Source of the DNA: Scilla litardierei
Taxonomy: Eukaryota; Streptophyta; Magnoliopsida; Asparagales; Asparagaceae
Assembly (NCBI GenBank): GCA_030789695.1
Contig: CM061142.1
Span: forward strand, 143,439,637-143,503,636
Length of the DNA: 64,000 nt
Direction of reading: 5' to 3'
The notes beneath the pieces are model-generated. The model made no database searches and was not told the DNA's origin. It saw only the letters and a list, made by a program, of their open reading frames with translations. A program made the translations under genes and the position numbers. Every line of letters begins with the position of its first letter. Within the stretch, counting starts at the first letter, position 1. Shown in pieces: positions 55,165-64,000 of the stretch.

Positions 55165-55530
55165 ATAGCTATAGACCGGCAACAGCGCGAGAGCGTGAGC
55201 TTGGTTCCACATTTAGTTGCAACTAGTTCATCCAAATTCTCATCCTAGCGATTTCGATACTGGCGAACCACAATTGTGAAATATGGTGAGTAGTGGGGAT
55301 TCCCCATTCCCTAGGCGTTCTCTATTTGATTTGATATTTCGCACTTTTGTCTGACGATTGTGACAGGATCGCCCAAGGCAATTATCCCTCTAAATAGCCA
55401 GGTTGATTAGGAGTAAGCACGGTCATTCGTCCTCCCTGTGTTCGATACCCGCTCGCCGCTATACCGTGCGCTTGCGGTAAAACTACAACCGTCGCCTCGG
55501 GACGTGTACGCCGGGGCGCGATCAAGTTTT

Positions 55531-55548
55531 TGGCGCCGTTGCCGGGGA
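55531..55548 (+). other. Primer binding site of AT3 (tRNA-Asp type)
   Basis: TGGCGCCGTTGCCGGGGA, six bases after the LTR. Ten bases further on is the near-perfect palindrome GTCGGTGCTCAGCACCGAC (55558-55576). Confidence 0.9.
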
Positions 55549-55694
55549 GGGCATTTAGTCGGTGCTCAGCACCGACCACCCGGTTATTTCTTCTTACTTT
55601 CTTCCTTTACTTCCCTCTCTATCTTATCCTAACTTCATTCGTAGCCCTATTTGCACATTCTCCCCGCATTTTGCATAAGATCTTAACAGGGAGA

Positions 55695-58600
55695 ATGGTG
55701 GATGCAACGCCAACAATAGAACTCAGTCGGGAAGACTATGACACCTTTACAGGCCTCCTTAAGGAGCTTGTCGACGAGGTCCTCACTACCGGAGCATTTG
55801 CTATCAATATCACGGACCCCGACGAACAACTATTTGCTAGCTTTGTGATGGACCAAATCTCCCCGGAAGGGACCATCGGAGGCAATGTCAGAGTTGACGT
55901 GGTCGACGACAAATTGCATTTCGAAGACAATAGAGCAAATGTCGAAGAGCACTATGCTCCCGAAGAACCCTTCGAGCAAACCGACATTCAGGATGTTACA
56001 CTTTATGACGCTCACTCTTGTTTTTATGAATCGTCTGATGTGTTTCTTGATTCCAGGTACGAACTGGAGCAGAGCGAAGGTTTTGGCGATGCTAGCACTG
56101 AATCAGAGGGCGCCTACTTCGATGCCTCATCCTCACTAAGCAGCGAGTCCGACTTGTCACATGAAAGCATGCCATCTGAAAATGAGCTAAACCCGGATGA
56201 CAAGGAAGAAGCCGAATTCATGAGAGCTGAAAAGGTGGAAGAAGCAGCGCCACCTCAGGTAGAGCTTAAACAATTACCGCCGAATCTAAGGTATGCCTTT
56301 TTGGGTAATAAATTGACTTTTCCGGTGATAGTAAATTCCCACCTCACACAAGATCAACTTGAAAAACTCCTAGACGTCCTTAGGAGCCACAAAGATGTCT
56401 TGGGATACACTATTTCCGATCTAAAGGGAATAAGCCCTAGGCTTTGCACGCATCGGATCCATTTGGAGGATACCGAAGCCACCTCCATAGAGCCTCAAAG
56501 GCGGTTGAACCCGAACATGAAGGAGGTGGTTAAAAAGGAAATCCTAAAATTGCTTGAAGCCGGTATAATTTATCCTATCTCTGACAGTAGATGGGTTAGC
56601 CCCGTCCACGTTGTCCCCAAGAAAGGAGGGATGACTGTCATAAAAAATGACAAAGGTGAGCCAATATCCACGCGCACTGTCACGGGATGGCGAATGTGCA
56701 TTGACTATAGGAGACTCAATAAAGCTACCCGAAAGGATCATTACCCATTGCCATTCATCGATCAGATGCTTGAACGCCTCGTGAACCATAAATACTTTTG
56801 CTATCTAGACGGGTATTCGGGTTTCTTCCAAATCCCTTTGCACGAAGATGACCAAGAAAAGACAACTTTCACTTGTCCCTATGGCACCTACGCATACCGT
56901 AGGATGCCGTTCGGCCTTTGTAATGCTCCCGCCACGTTTCAAAGATGTATGACATCCATATTTTCCGATTATATTGAAAATATTATGGAAGTTTTTATGG
57001 ATGATTTCTCGGTTTATGGAAGTGAGTTTGACTCTTGCTTGGAAAATCTCACTAAAGTCCTAAAAAGATGCCAACAAAACAATCTCACTCTCAATTGGGA
57101 GAAGTGCCACTTCATGGTCACGGAAGGTATAGTTCTCGGACACCTTGTTTCCTCAAGAGGAATCGAGGTTGATAAAGCTAAGATTGAGGTAATCGAAAAA
57201 CTTCCTCCTCCTATTAATGTCAAGGGCATTAGAGGCTTCCTTGGCCACGCGGGGTTTTACCGCCGCTTCATTAAGGATTTCGCCTCGATTGCCCGACCAC
57301 TTACTTCCTTACTCGCTAAAGATGTTCCTTTTGACTTTTCAGGAGAATGCTTGCAAGCTTTCAACACCTTGAAGGAAGCGCTAGTCTCAGCGCCCATCAT
57401 CCAACCGCCGGATTGGAGCCTCCCTTTCGAGCTAATGTGCGATGCTAGCGACCAAGCCATTGGAGCGGTATTGGGACAAAGGAAAGACAGGAAGCTTCAT
57501 GCGATATACTACGCAAGCAAGACATTGGATGACGCGCAGAAAAACTACACAACTACCGAAAAGGAGCTTCTAGCGGTCGTCTATTCCATAGAGAAGTTTC
57601 GCTCCTACCTCCTCGGTTCCAAGGTGATTGTCCACACCGACCATGCAGCATTGAAGTATCTTTTAAACAAGAAGGAGGCCAAACCCCGGTTGATTAGGTG
57701 GATACTCTTGTTGCAAGAATTCGACCTAGAGATCAGAGATAAGAAGGGTACAGACAATGTCGTGGCAGATCATTTATCCAGGCTCATTCGCGATAAGGAG
57801 GATGAGAGCTTACCTATTGACGACACATTCGTTGATGAGAGGCTATATGCGGTAAGGGCCGAGGAAGTACCTTGGTATGCGGACTTCGTCAACTACTTGG
57901 CGTGCGGAATCAAACCGCATGGGATGTCCACGCAACAAAAGAGGAGATTTATGCATGAGGTCCGTAGCTATTTTTGGGAAGATCCTTACCTTTTCAAGAT
58001 ATGCAAAGATAATGTCATTCGTAGGTGTATTCCTAAGGAGGAGGCAACGTCTATCATTTTGCATTGCCACGGTCTACCATGCGGGGGACATCATGCCGCC
58101 TCTAAAACTACCGCTAAGATCTTGCAGAGCGGATTCTTCTGGCCCACAATGTTTAAAGACACTCACACTTTTGTGAAGGGTTGCGATAGATGTCAACGGA
58201 CCGGGAATATCTCCAAGCGCAATGAGATGCCGATGAGACCCATCCAGGAGATTGAGCTTTTTGATTGTTGGGGAGTAGACTTCATGGGGCCTTTTCCGTC
58301 GAGCAATGGCAACAAGTACATCCTATTGGCCGTTGACTATGTCTCCAAATGGGTGGAAGCTATTGCCACCCCTACTAATGATGCGAGGGTCGTCTCCAAA
58401 TTCTTCAAGCAAAATATCTTTCCGCGCTTTGGAGTGCCGCGTACCTTGATAAGCGACGGGGGAAGCCACTTCATAGAGAACAAGTTTGAAGCAATGCTAA
58501 AAAAGTACGGGGTAAATCATAGGGTTGGAATGGCTTATCACCCCCAGACAAGCGGCCAAGTAGAAGTCTCAAATAGAGAAATCAAGCAAATTCTCGAGAA

Positions 58601-59573
58601 AACCGTAGATCGGTCTAGAAAGGATTGGTCAATGAAGTTAAACGATGCTCTATGGGCCTATCGTACGGCTTTTCGCACCCCCATCGGTACCACACCGTTC
58701 CGCCTAGTTTACGGGAAGGCTTGCCACTTGCCGGTAGAGTTGGAACACCGTGCATATTGGGCCATCAAGACCTTTAACTACGATTATAAGAGTGCGGCGG
58801 TGAGGCGACTCTTGGACATCAACGAACTTGATGAAATAAGGAGAGACGCCTATGAGAGCTCGAGGATTTACAAGGAAAGGACCAAGATTTTCCACGATGC
58901 CCGCATAACTGTCACGGACTTCAAGGTGGGAGACAAGGTCTTGCTCTACAACTCCCGACTCCGACTATTTCCCGGTAAGTTGAGGTCACGTTGGTCGGGA
59001 CCTTTCACCATCAAGCACATACAACCGGGAGGAGCTTTCGAGTTGGAAAGCAAGGAAGGCACCACATTCAAAGTAAATGGGCAAAGGCTAAAACACTATT
59101 CCGAGGGGATCCCTACGGGCGAAGTCAATAGAGTATATTTGCTTAAAGAGCGGTCGCATGATCTCTCGGACCTCCTTGATGAGGTGATAGAGGAGGCGAT
59201 TCCTCACTCAATTGGTGCCCTTTTTGATGAAGAATTGGATGAAAGCCCGGATTTAGGCCATGAGGACAATAATGATGATTCCCCAGACTTCTCCGCTGAT
59301 GAAGATGAAGGCGACGCTGATGTCGCAAGGATTCGAGAGCTCTGCAAGCTCTCGAAATCAAAGTCTCCAAAGAAAGCTCCGCCGGTACGGGAATCGGCAT
59401 CGCCGGCTAAGCCGTTGAACGGGGCAAATGCTAGCTTGGGGGAGCCTCCCCCCAACACTATTCGAGATAGGAGACCTCCGAGGGAGACCGCTACACCGCC
59501 ACGTCCGAATCCAAGCGCGCTCCCCGGAAAGTTTGACGGGTGCATCTCATGTGCACCAAACATCCCGCATTGA
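55695..59573 (+). CDS. pol: Pol of AT3: RT, RNase H, integrase (1,292 residues, intact)
   Basis: Start at ATG 55695, the first that precedes protein-like sequence; the frame is open upstream, but over LTR and primer-site DNA. Residues 1-235: acidic, poorly conserved. RT about 270-540 with CIDYRRLN (about 335) and the catalytic FMDDFSVYG (about 435). RNase H about 570-690 with [13 protein letters not shown] and [10 protein letters not shown]. Integrase from about 770: [11 protein letters not shown] and CDRCQ zinc site, then the catalytic Asp in VDFMGPFP (about 862), Asp in ISDGGSHF (about 920) and Glu in VSNREIKQ (about 960). The C-terminal 150 residues are acidic then Pro-rich. All catalytic residues are visible. 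Family: Athila-type Gypsy. Odd: no Gag or protease precedes it, so those must come from another element such as AT1. Confidence 0.92.
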   Translation: MVDATPTIELSREDYDTFTGLLKELVDEVLTTGAFAINITDPDEQLFASFVMDQISPEGTIGGNVRVDVVDDKLHFEDNRANVEEHYAPEEPFEQTDIQDVTLYDAHSCFYESSDVFLDSRYELEQSEGFGDASTESEGAYFDASSSLSSESDLSHESMPSENELNPDDKEEAEFMRAEKVEEAAPPQVELKQLPPNLRYAFLGNKLTFPVIVNSHLTQDQLEKLLDVLRSHKDVLGYTISDLKGISPRLCTHRIHLEDTEATSIEPQRRLNPNMKEVVKKEILKLLEAGIIYPISDSRWVSPVHVVPKKGGMTVIKNDKGEPISTRTVTGWRMCIDYRRLNKATRKDHYPLPFIDQMLERLVNHKYFCYLDGYSGFFQIPLHEDDQEKTTFTCPYGTYAYRRMPFGLCNAPATFQRCMTSIFSDYIENIMEVFMDDFSVYGSEFDSCLENLTKVLKRCQQNNLTLNWEKCHFMVTEGIVLGHLVSSRGIEVDKAKIEVIEKLPPPINVKGIRGFLGHAGFYRRFIKDFASIARPLTSLLAKDVPFDFSGECLQAFNTLKEALVSAPIIQPPDWSLPFELMCDASDQAIGAVLGQRKDRKLHAIYYASKTLDDAQKNYTTTEKELLAVVYSIEKFRSYLLGSKVIVHTDHAALKYLLNKKEAKPRLIRWILLLQEFDLEIRDKKGTDNVVADHLSRLIRDKEDESLPIDDTFVDERLYAVRAEEVPWYADFVNYLACGIKPHGMSTQQKRRFMHEVRSYFWEDPYLFKICKDNVIRRCIPKEEATSIILHCHGLPCGGHHAASKTTAKILQSGFFWPTMFKDTHTFVKGCDRCQRTGNISKRNEMPMRPIQEIELFDCWGVDFMGPFPSSNGNKYILLAVDYVSKWVEAIATPTNDARVVSKFFKQNIFPRFGVPRTLISDGGSHFIENKFEAMLKKYGVNHRVGMAYHPQTSGQVEVSNREIKQILEKTVDRSRKDWSMKLNDALWAYRTAFRTPIGTTPFRLVYGKACHLPVELEHRAYWAIKTFNYDYKSAAVRRLLDINELDEIRRDAYESSRIYKERTKIFHDARITVTDFKVGDKVLLYNSRLRLFPGKLRSRWSGPFTIKHIQPGGAFELESKEGTTFKVNGQRLKHYSEGIPTGEVNRVYLLKERSHDLSDLLDEVIEEAIPHSIGALFDEELDESPDLGHEDNNDDSPDFSADEDEGDADVARIRELCKLSKSKSPKKAPPVRESASPAKPLNGANASLGEPPPNTIRDRRPPRETATPPRPNPSALPGKFDGCISCAPNIPH

Positions 59574-60789
59574 TTGAAAATTATAGGGGGTCGAGCTCAC
59601 GACCTAAAACGAGCGCTTGTCGGGAGGCAACCCGACGGTTTTTGCTTTATTTTCATTCGTTTTTCTTTATTTTCGTTTTAGAAATTTTTAGTATTTTGAG
59701 TCACCCGACCAAAAATTTTGTGATAACGGGTCCTATTTTTCTTGACAGGAGAGAAGATAGGTAGATCATCATGAGGAGGATGAACGAGACGATGAGGAGC
59801 GCCCCCAGAAGGCGTTCGACGCTTAGGAGGAGCATGAAATCGACTGGAGGAAGAAAGACGGAGTTTAGAGTCCAAACGAAGATAAACAGCAGAAATTAAG
59901 GCTCACTCGGCCGAGTATACTAGTCACTCGGCCGAGTCAAGAAGTTCGTCCGGCCGAGCCGCTCACGAACGAGGGAAGTCTGCTGTACCCAACTCTCTGT
60001 CTATTTTCCTCATTTCATAAGAACTGCTACTCGGCCGAGTACATATATTCACTCGGCCGAGTAAAACGGATACCCTCCTAGGGCGAGTCATGCCGAGTAG
60101 CTTGAGTCACTCGGCCGAATGGACTTACTCCACTCGGCCGAGGCTGGCAAAGCCACTCGGCCGAAGCGACATCGGGGAGAAATTTTTAATTGCCTCGCTC
60201 GGCCGAGTGAGTAAAGTCACTCGGCCGAGTCGTAACTTTTTTAATATAAAACCGAGGGGGGGGCACGGTTTTCGAAAACAAAAAATAACCCTTCGCCCTC
60301 GCGCCCCCTCAGCTCTCCCTCGCCCGATCTCGCCTCGCCGCTCGCCCACTCGCCCGCGCGCGCCGCCGCTCGGCCTGCCGTCGCCGGCCGCCCGTCGCCG
60401 GACTCCGCCCGAGTCGCCGCCGGCCGCCCCGCCTCCGATCACCTCCGGTTCGCTTATTTTCACCGTTTTCTCCTCTCCTCGTGTATATTTTGAGGATCCA
60501 TGTGCTAAACGCCCCCCTAACCCAAATCAATTCCTATATCTATCTGTTATACCCCTATTGCTCCATACATTTTGATTATTACTCGCTGATATCGCTTTTC
60601 CATGCGCAGGTTGCTTTTTTGGAGCTTAGGGGAGCTCAGGGGAGTTTCTACGGGCTGCTCAGGACTTCGTGGAGGCGCGGACTTCGCACGCTTCCACTAC
60701 TTAGCACTCGCGGCGTGTTTGGGTAAACTCTTTCCACTCTTGTGCACACGCCGCACTTTTCACTTTTTCGGCGCGCGCTCGGGGCAGAT
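59574..60789 (+). promoter_or_regulatory. Spacer before the env-like ORF: palindrome array plus TATA-like box
   Basis: 59904-60231 holds about nine CTCGGCCGAG palindromes like those of the LTR U3. A TATA-like AATATAAAACC follows at 60243-60253. Next comes a C-rich segment (60290-60480) that looks like a plant 5' leader, then AT-rich DNA ending TTTCCATGCGCAG (about 60598-60610), a good 3' splice site. The ORF starts at 60790. I infer an internal promoter, perhaps with a leader intron; this is untested. Confidence 0.6.
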
Positions 60790-62976
60790 ATGCCGCCCCG
60801 GACACGGCCGCGGTCGAAGAGAGCTTCCGCCAAGCGGAAGCGGTCGGATGATGCCGGCCCCTCCCACGAGTTGGAGGACTCTCCTCCACCGTCCCCCGCA
60901 CACCCCGCACAGCCTGCAGGCCCCGCACACCCCGCACAGCCTGCAGCGCACCCACAGCCCGCACAGCCTCTCCCCGCCGATCCACTGCCACCACCACCGG
61001 CTCCACTGGTCGGGCCGCTCGGGATTACGTTCCGAGACGACGCACACCGCGCCGTCTTCGAGCGTATCTCCCAGCGCTCGATCGTACCCTCCAGGTTCGC
61101 ACACCTCGCTGACCTAGGACGCCTGGGGGTACTTGAGGGGATGCTCACGTTGTACGACAACGTGGGCTGGCGAGATTTTTTCCAGGTGTCGGCGGATACT
61201 TTTACCCGTCCGACACTTGAGGTTTTGAGTTCTATCGCCCGGACCGATGAGGGATGCTCATTCCGGTTCATGGATCGAGAGTGCCAGGTCACTCTCGATA
61301 TGATGAGAGCATTTTTCTCTTGGCCCGCAGTCCCCGGAGCCGATCGCGGTTATGGCCCCACACATATCCCTCCACCCTCTTTCGACGCCGGTGCCTTCTG
61401 GGCACGTATCACGGGTCTACACGCCGCCTTTGACCCTAGTAGGGCCAAGGCCTCGGCCATCGTACATCCTTGCCTACGCATTGCCCAGCGCCTCATGGCG
61501 ACTACCTTTTTGGCCAGATATGAGCCGGGCACGATGTCTACGCCAGAGCTTTACATGCTCTATGCGATGACACGTCCCAGAGCTCTGTCTAGGGATGGAG
61601 ATGAGCTTGTCCCCGCCGTCGTGATCGATATCGCGGCATGGTACTTAGACCGCATCATTGTATCGGTGGGCGCTCGCTCACCGATATGCTGCGGCGGCCT
61701 GATTACCCTGCTGGCTCTTATGACCGGCGAGGATTTCCCCGACGACCTGCGACGCGTTCCGGGCCCCACTTCCTTGTCGATAGACGTTATGGCCCGGATG
61801 AAGATGTTGCGTCCGCATGGTGAGCGTCACTGGGTCTGGTTGCACGGCCCCTTTGGGGCCGATTACATGATTCTCCCGAGCCCTGCTCGGACCCAGATTG
61901 CACCGGCCCACGTAGACTGGCTCCCAGATATGGATGTCCTCATCCCCGCCGCCTACGTGCTCGAGGCCGAGGAGGCCGAGCAGGGCCACGCCGCACACGC
62001 TGCCCAGGCTACTCCCACAGACCCTGCTGCACGCCCTGCCGAGCCCGTTGCCGCCTCTGTGACCCCTCAGCCCACACATGTCGTTTCTGCTGCTCCAGAC
62101 ACTTCTGTCCTCACCACTACCAGTGTCGCGAGTACTTTTGCTGAGCCCACTTCCACCACTGTCACCACTTCCGAGGCTGTCCCCACCACTCCCTCTGCCA
62201 CCTCAGGCCCTCTGTCCGTGGAGCCCCTTTGCTCCGCACTCCCCGAGCGCCCGCCGACCATAGTCGAGTGCGGAGAGCCCTCGTTCACTTCGGTCGTGGA
62301 GACCATGGTTAGCATGATCTCCACTGGGGTTACACCTTTTGGACCGCACACTTCTGCCCCAGCGGGAGATTCCTCTGTCTCCACCGCCGCCTTATTCTCC
62401 GAGAGCGTCGTGGCGTCTGTCCACACGTCTGTGCCACGGACCTCTCTGGCCACCTCGTTACATCTTTTGCACGCCTCCTTTGCTGCCGCTGCCTCCACTT
62501 CTCACCAGCCGGCGTCCCGGCCTCACACCGAGGCCAGGCCCACTTTTCCAGGCGCGGCCCCTTTTGTCCCATTCCCTGCTGAGCCCGTTACATACTCCAC
62601 ACGCGTACGCCAGCCTCGCCCTGCACAGCCTAGACCGGTGCGTCCCTCTGCACCACCCCCGCCCGACACTGTACTGCAGAGCATACGTGCTCTTGAGGTG
62701 GCGGTGAGTGGTCTTAGAGGAGACCTTCGGACCCTGTCCTCCACCGTCTCTACGCTGTCTGGACGCTTTGACCTGATCCCTCAGATCCACTACTGCCTGA
62801 CACAGATCTTAGAGCGTCTCCCGCGCGTACCCCCACCCACCCCGCAGGTTCCCACACACACACCCACACACGCTCGACCTGCTTCCACTCCCACGCCCAC
62901 CCCAGCTCAGCAGCCTACACCACCACCACCACCACCTCCGCCTCAGGACGGAGACGGCGCGGCACCGCCTTCTTAG
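60790..62976 (+). CDS. Env-like / ATHILA-ORF1-like protein of AT3 (728 residues, intact)
   Basis: Start at ATG 60790 (MPPRTRPRSK), chosen because it opens a very basic N-terminus (KRASAKRKR, a nuclear-signal-like cluster). An upstream in-frame ATG at 60742 adds 16 residues. After a Pro/Ala-rich stretch (about 30-75) comes a folded-looking domain (about 78-370) with RFAHLADLGRLG, YDNVGWRDFF, CQVTLDMMRAFF and HWVWLHGPFG, resembling the ATHILA ORF1 / putative plant transposon protein families, function unknown. Residues 400-620 are Thr/Ser/Pro-rich. A short coiled-coil segment (ALEVAVSGLRGDLRTLSSTV) lies near 640, then a Pro-rich tail. I see no clear signal peptide or membrane anchor, so 'envelope' is a positional label only. 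Confidence 0.8.
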   Translation: MPPRTRPRSKRASAKRKRSDDAGPSHELEDSPPPSPAHPAQPAGPAHPAQPAAHPQPAQPLPADPLPPPPAPLVGPLGITFRDDAHRAVFERISQRSIVPSRFAHLADLGRLGVLEGMLTLYDNVGWRDFFQVSADTFTRPTLEVLSSIARTDEGCSFRFMDRECQVTLDMMRAFFSWPAVPGADRGYGPTHIPPPSFDAGAFWARITGLHAAFDPSRAKASAIVHPCLRIAQRLMATTFLARYEPGTMSTPELYMLYAMTRPRALSRDGDELVPAVVIDIAAWYLDRIIVSVGARSPICCGGLITLLALMTGEDFPDDLRRVPGPTSLSIDVMARMKMLRPHGERHWVWLHGPFGADYMILPSPARTQIAPAHVDWLPDMDVLIPAAYVLEAEEAEQGHAAHAAQATPTDPAARPAEPVAASVTPQPTHVVSAAPDTSVLTTTSVASTFAEPTSTTVTTSEAVPTTPSATSGPLSVEPLCSALPERPPTIVECGEPSFTSVVETMVSMISTGVTPFGPHTSAPAGDSSVSTAALFSESVVASVHTSVPRTSLATSLHLLHASFAAAASTSHQPASRPHTEARPTFPGAAPFVPFPAEPVTYSTRVRQPRPAQPRPVRPSAPPPPDTVLQSIRALEVAVSGLRGDLRTLSSTVSTLSGRFDLIPQIHYCLTQILERLPRVPPPTPQVPTHTPTHARPASTPTPTPAQQPTPPPPPPPPQDGDGAAPPS

Positions 62977-64000
62977 GCACTCTTGATGCCTTGATCCATT
63001 CCTGTCGTTGTGCTGCCCGTCTCTGCTGGGTCCTGATGCACTTTTGTCCACCCCCCTCCCCTCACTTATTTTGGGATTATATTTCTGATCATATCTATTT
63101 GTGCATATCATATCATATCTACTTGGGATTCTCATTTTTGATCACATCTATATATATCTTTTTTGGGAGAGAGGGAGAGTTCTGGGTGCCATATTTATTT
63201 TCGTATCACTCCTAGCTGTGCATGCATCATTTCCGCATCATATTTTCATTTCTTACTTTTCCTTTTTTATATTTTTTCTTCCCATCATGCATCCATCCTC
63301 ACTTGCCCCTCACATTGCTTGTCTCTCTATGTGCCACACTTTGCACATTGAGGACACTGTGCCGTTTAGCTTGGGGGAGTGAGCTTTCACGTTCTTTTTT
63401 CGATTTGCCACCTTTATTTTCAGTTTTTCACACCGCTTTTCACTTTTGCACTCATTTTTCGTTATTTTCCTTTTGTTTCGCCATGCATCACGTTTTCCTT
63501 ACTTTCCTGTGTGCCGCATTGCATAGTTCTATTTTCCTTTTATCTTTACTTCTTCCTTATTTTTCATCTCATGCTAGAGATGAATTTTCTGTGATGATGT
63601 CTACGTGGAGTTAGCTTATTCTATATGCATGCTATATTTGTCGTGTCTTAGATTTCATTTCTGATATCATATGCTATGACTCGCTTGCATTTAGAAATAG
63701 GAGCCCACACTTTTTCCTCATGAAAATGGATGAAATTTTATTATTAGCTGAGCCTGAATATTCATATGTATGCTATCACAGAAAACACACCAAGATTCAC
63801 GCATTGAATGCCTATATCTGGAGTACTGACTTCTTTTCCTTTATCACTTCTATATGCATGAATTGTACACTTCACTTCCGGATGATTGAATGATTGTTAG
63901 CTATGATATATCTGGATTAGTTAGCTTTTTTGCGATCGAAACTGAGTAGATTAGATTACCCTGCTGAAGTTGTCGTGCATGTCTTATAGAGTGAGCCGAG
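62977..64000 (+). other. 3' non-coding region of AT3
   Basis: AT- and pyrimidine-rich, no ORF with recognisable similarity. CACATTGAGGACACTGTG then TTTAGCTTGGGGGAG at about 63341-63380 is a pattern I associate with the 3' region of Athila-type elements. A related GCTAGCTTGGGGGAG occurs at 59430-59444 inside pol. The element continues past the window. Confidence 0.7.

Larger units (their letters stand above)
53712..55524 (+). repeat. 5' LTR of AT3 (1,813 bp)
   Basis: U3 with a CTCGGCCGAG array (54008-54387), TATA-like CTATTTAAG (54470-54478), and a transcribed part with five shared-loop hairpins (54862-55164). Confidence 0.9.
53712..64000 (+). mobile_element. AT3: Athila-like Gypsy retrotransposon with intact pol and env-like ORFs, 3' end beyond window
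   Basis: LTR 53712-55524 (TGATCACTCC...GATCA), tRNA-Asp-type primer site 55531-55548, leader, pol ORF 55695-59573, a 1.2-kb spacer with a palindrome array and TATA-like box, a second ORF 60790-62976, then non-coding DNA with a GCTTGGGGGAG purine tract (about 63369-63380). No gag or protease is encoded between the primer site and RT. Both ORFs are free of stops, so this is probably the youngest insertion here. The 3' LTR is outside the window. Confidence 0.9.

Noticed and set aside
55530..55694. N-terminal extension of AT3 pol upstream of 55695
   Set aside because: The open frame covers the primer site and leader and has no protein-like character.
59143..59563. Minus-strand ORFs opposite the pol C-terminus
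   Set aside because: Shadows of the acidic/Pro-rich pol tail.
60648..61292. 214-codon minus-strand ORF opposite the env-like gene
   Set aside because: Mirror of a GC-rich coding region; no independent motif, start or terminator context.

Overview
This window looks like nuclear DNA of a flowering plant, probably gene-poor (peri)centromeric-type heterochromatin. I find no cellular protein gene, tRNA or rRNA. Nearly every base belongs to long-terminal-repeat (LTR) retrotransposons nested in one another, plus one 500-base run of N. The plant call rests on element type: Athila-like Gypsy elements with a tRNA-Asp-type primer site, SIRE/Maximus-like Copia, and Gypsy elements with a Tekay/Del chromovirus-like C-terminus. 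I use short names: AT = Athila-like, CV = chromovirus-like Gypsy, SC = SIRE-like Copia, TG = gag-only Copia, CL = Copia-derived non-coding element.

Layout. AT1 (1-2921, minus; 5' LTR plus an open gag running off the left edge) sits inside the 5' LTR of CV1. CV1 (2922-28543, plus) is a decayed Gypsy element. Its pol is split by SC1 (8494-25337, plus), which is itself split by TG1 (13209-20211, minus, clean AGAAC target duplication). The 3' LTR of CV1 is cut by AT2 (28544-30211, plus), which runs into the N gap (30212-30711). CV2 (30712-43849, minus) belongs to the same superfamily as CV1. Its RNase H is split by CV3 (31304-40784, minus), a non-coding derivative of its own family. The 5' LTR of CV2 is cut by CL1 (43850-53711, minus), which has an LTR-internal-LTR-internal tandem structure. 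CL1 is cut by AT3 (53712-64000, plus), the youngest-looking element. AT3 has an uninterrupted 1,292-residue RT-RNase H-integrase ORF and an uninterrupted 728-residue env-like/ATHILA-ORF1-like ORF.

Most interesting signals. (1) The transcribed part of the Athila-like LTR carries a series of hairpins with one nearly invariant 16-nt loop (TTTGCAAGAGATTGGA). Every stem has a different sequence, and the three copies in this window show paired compensatory changes in those stems, which points to a selected RNA structure. (2) CV1 and CV2 share a spliceosome-type intron at the same codon position before the protease, and CV1 has a second 72-nt intron-like insert inside integrase. (3) Four unrelated LTR families each carry CG-rich palindrome arrays just upstream of their TATA box, and AT3 repeats this palindrome-plus-TATA arrangement in front of its downstream ORF. 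(4) CV elements appear to prime from tRNA-Ile(AAU). (5) The non-coding CL1 carries two further series of conserved-core hairpins.

Limits: identity levels, tRNA matches and family names come from reading by eye and from memory. No search or folding program was run.
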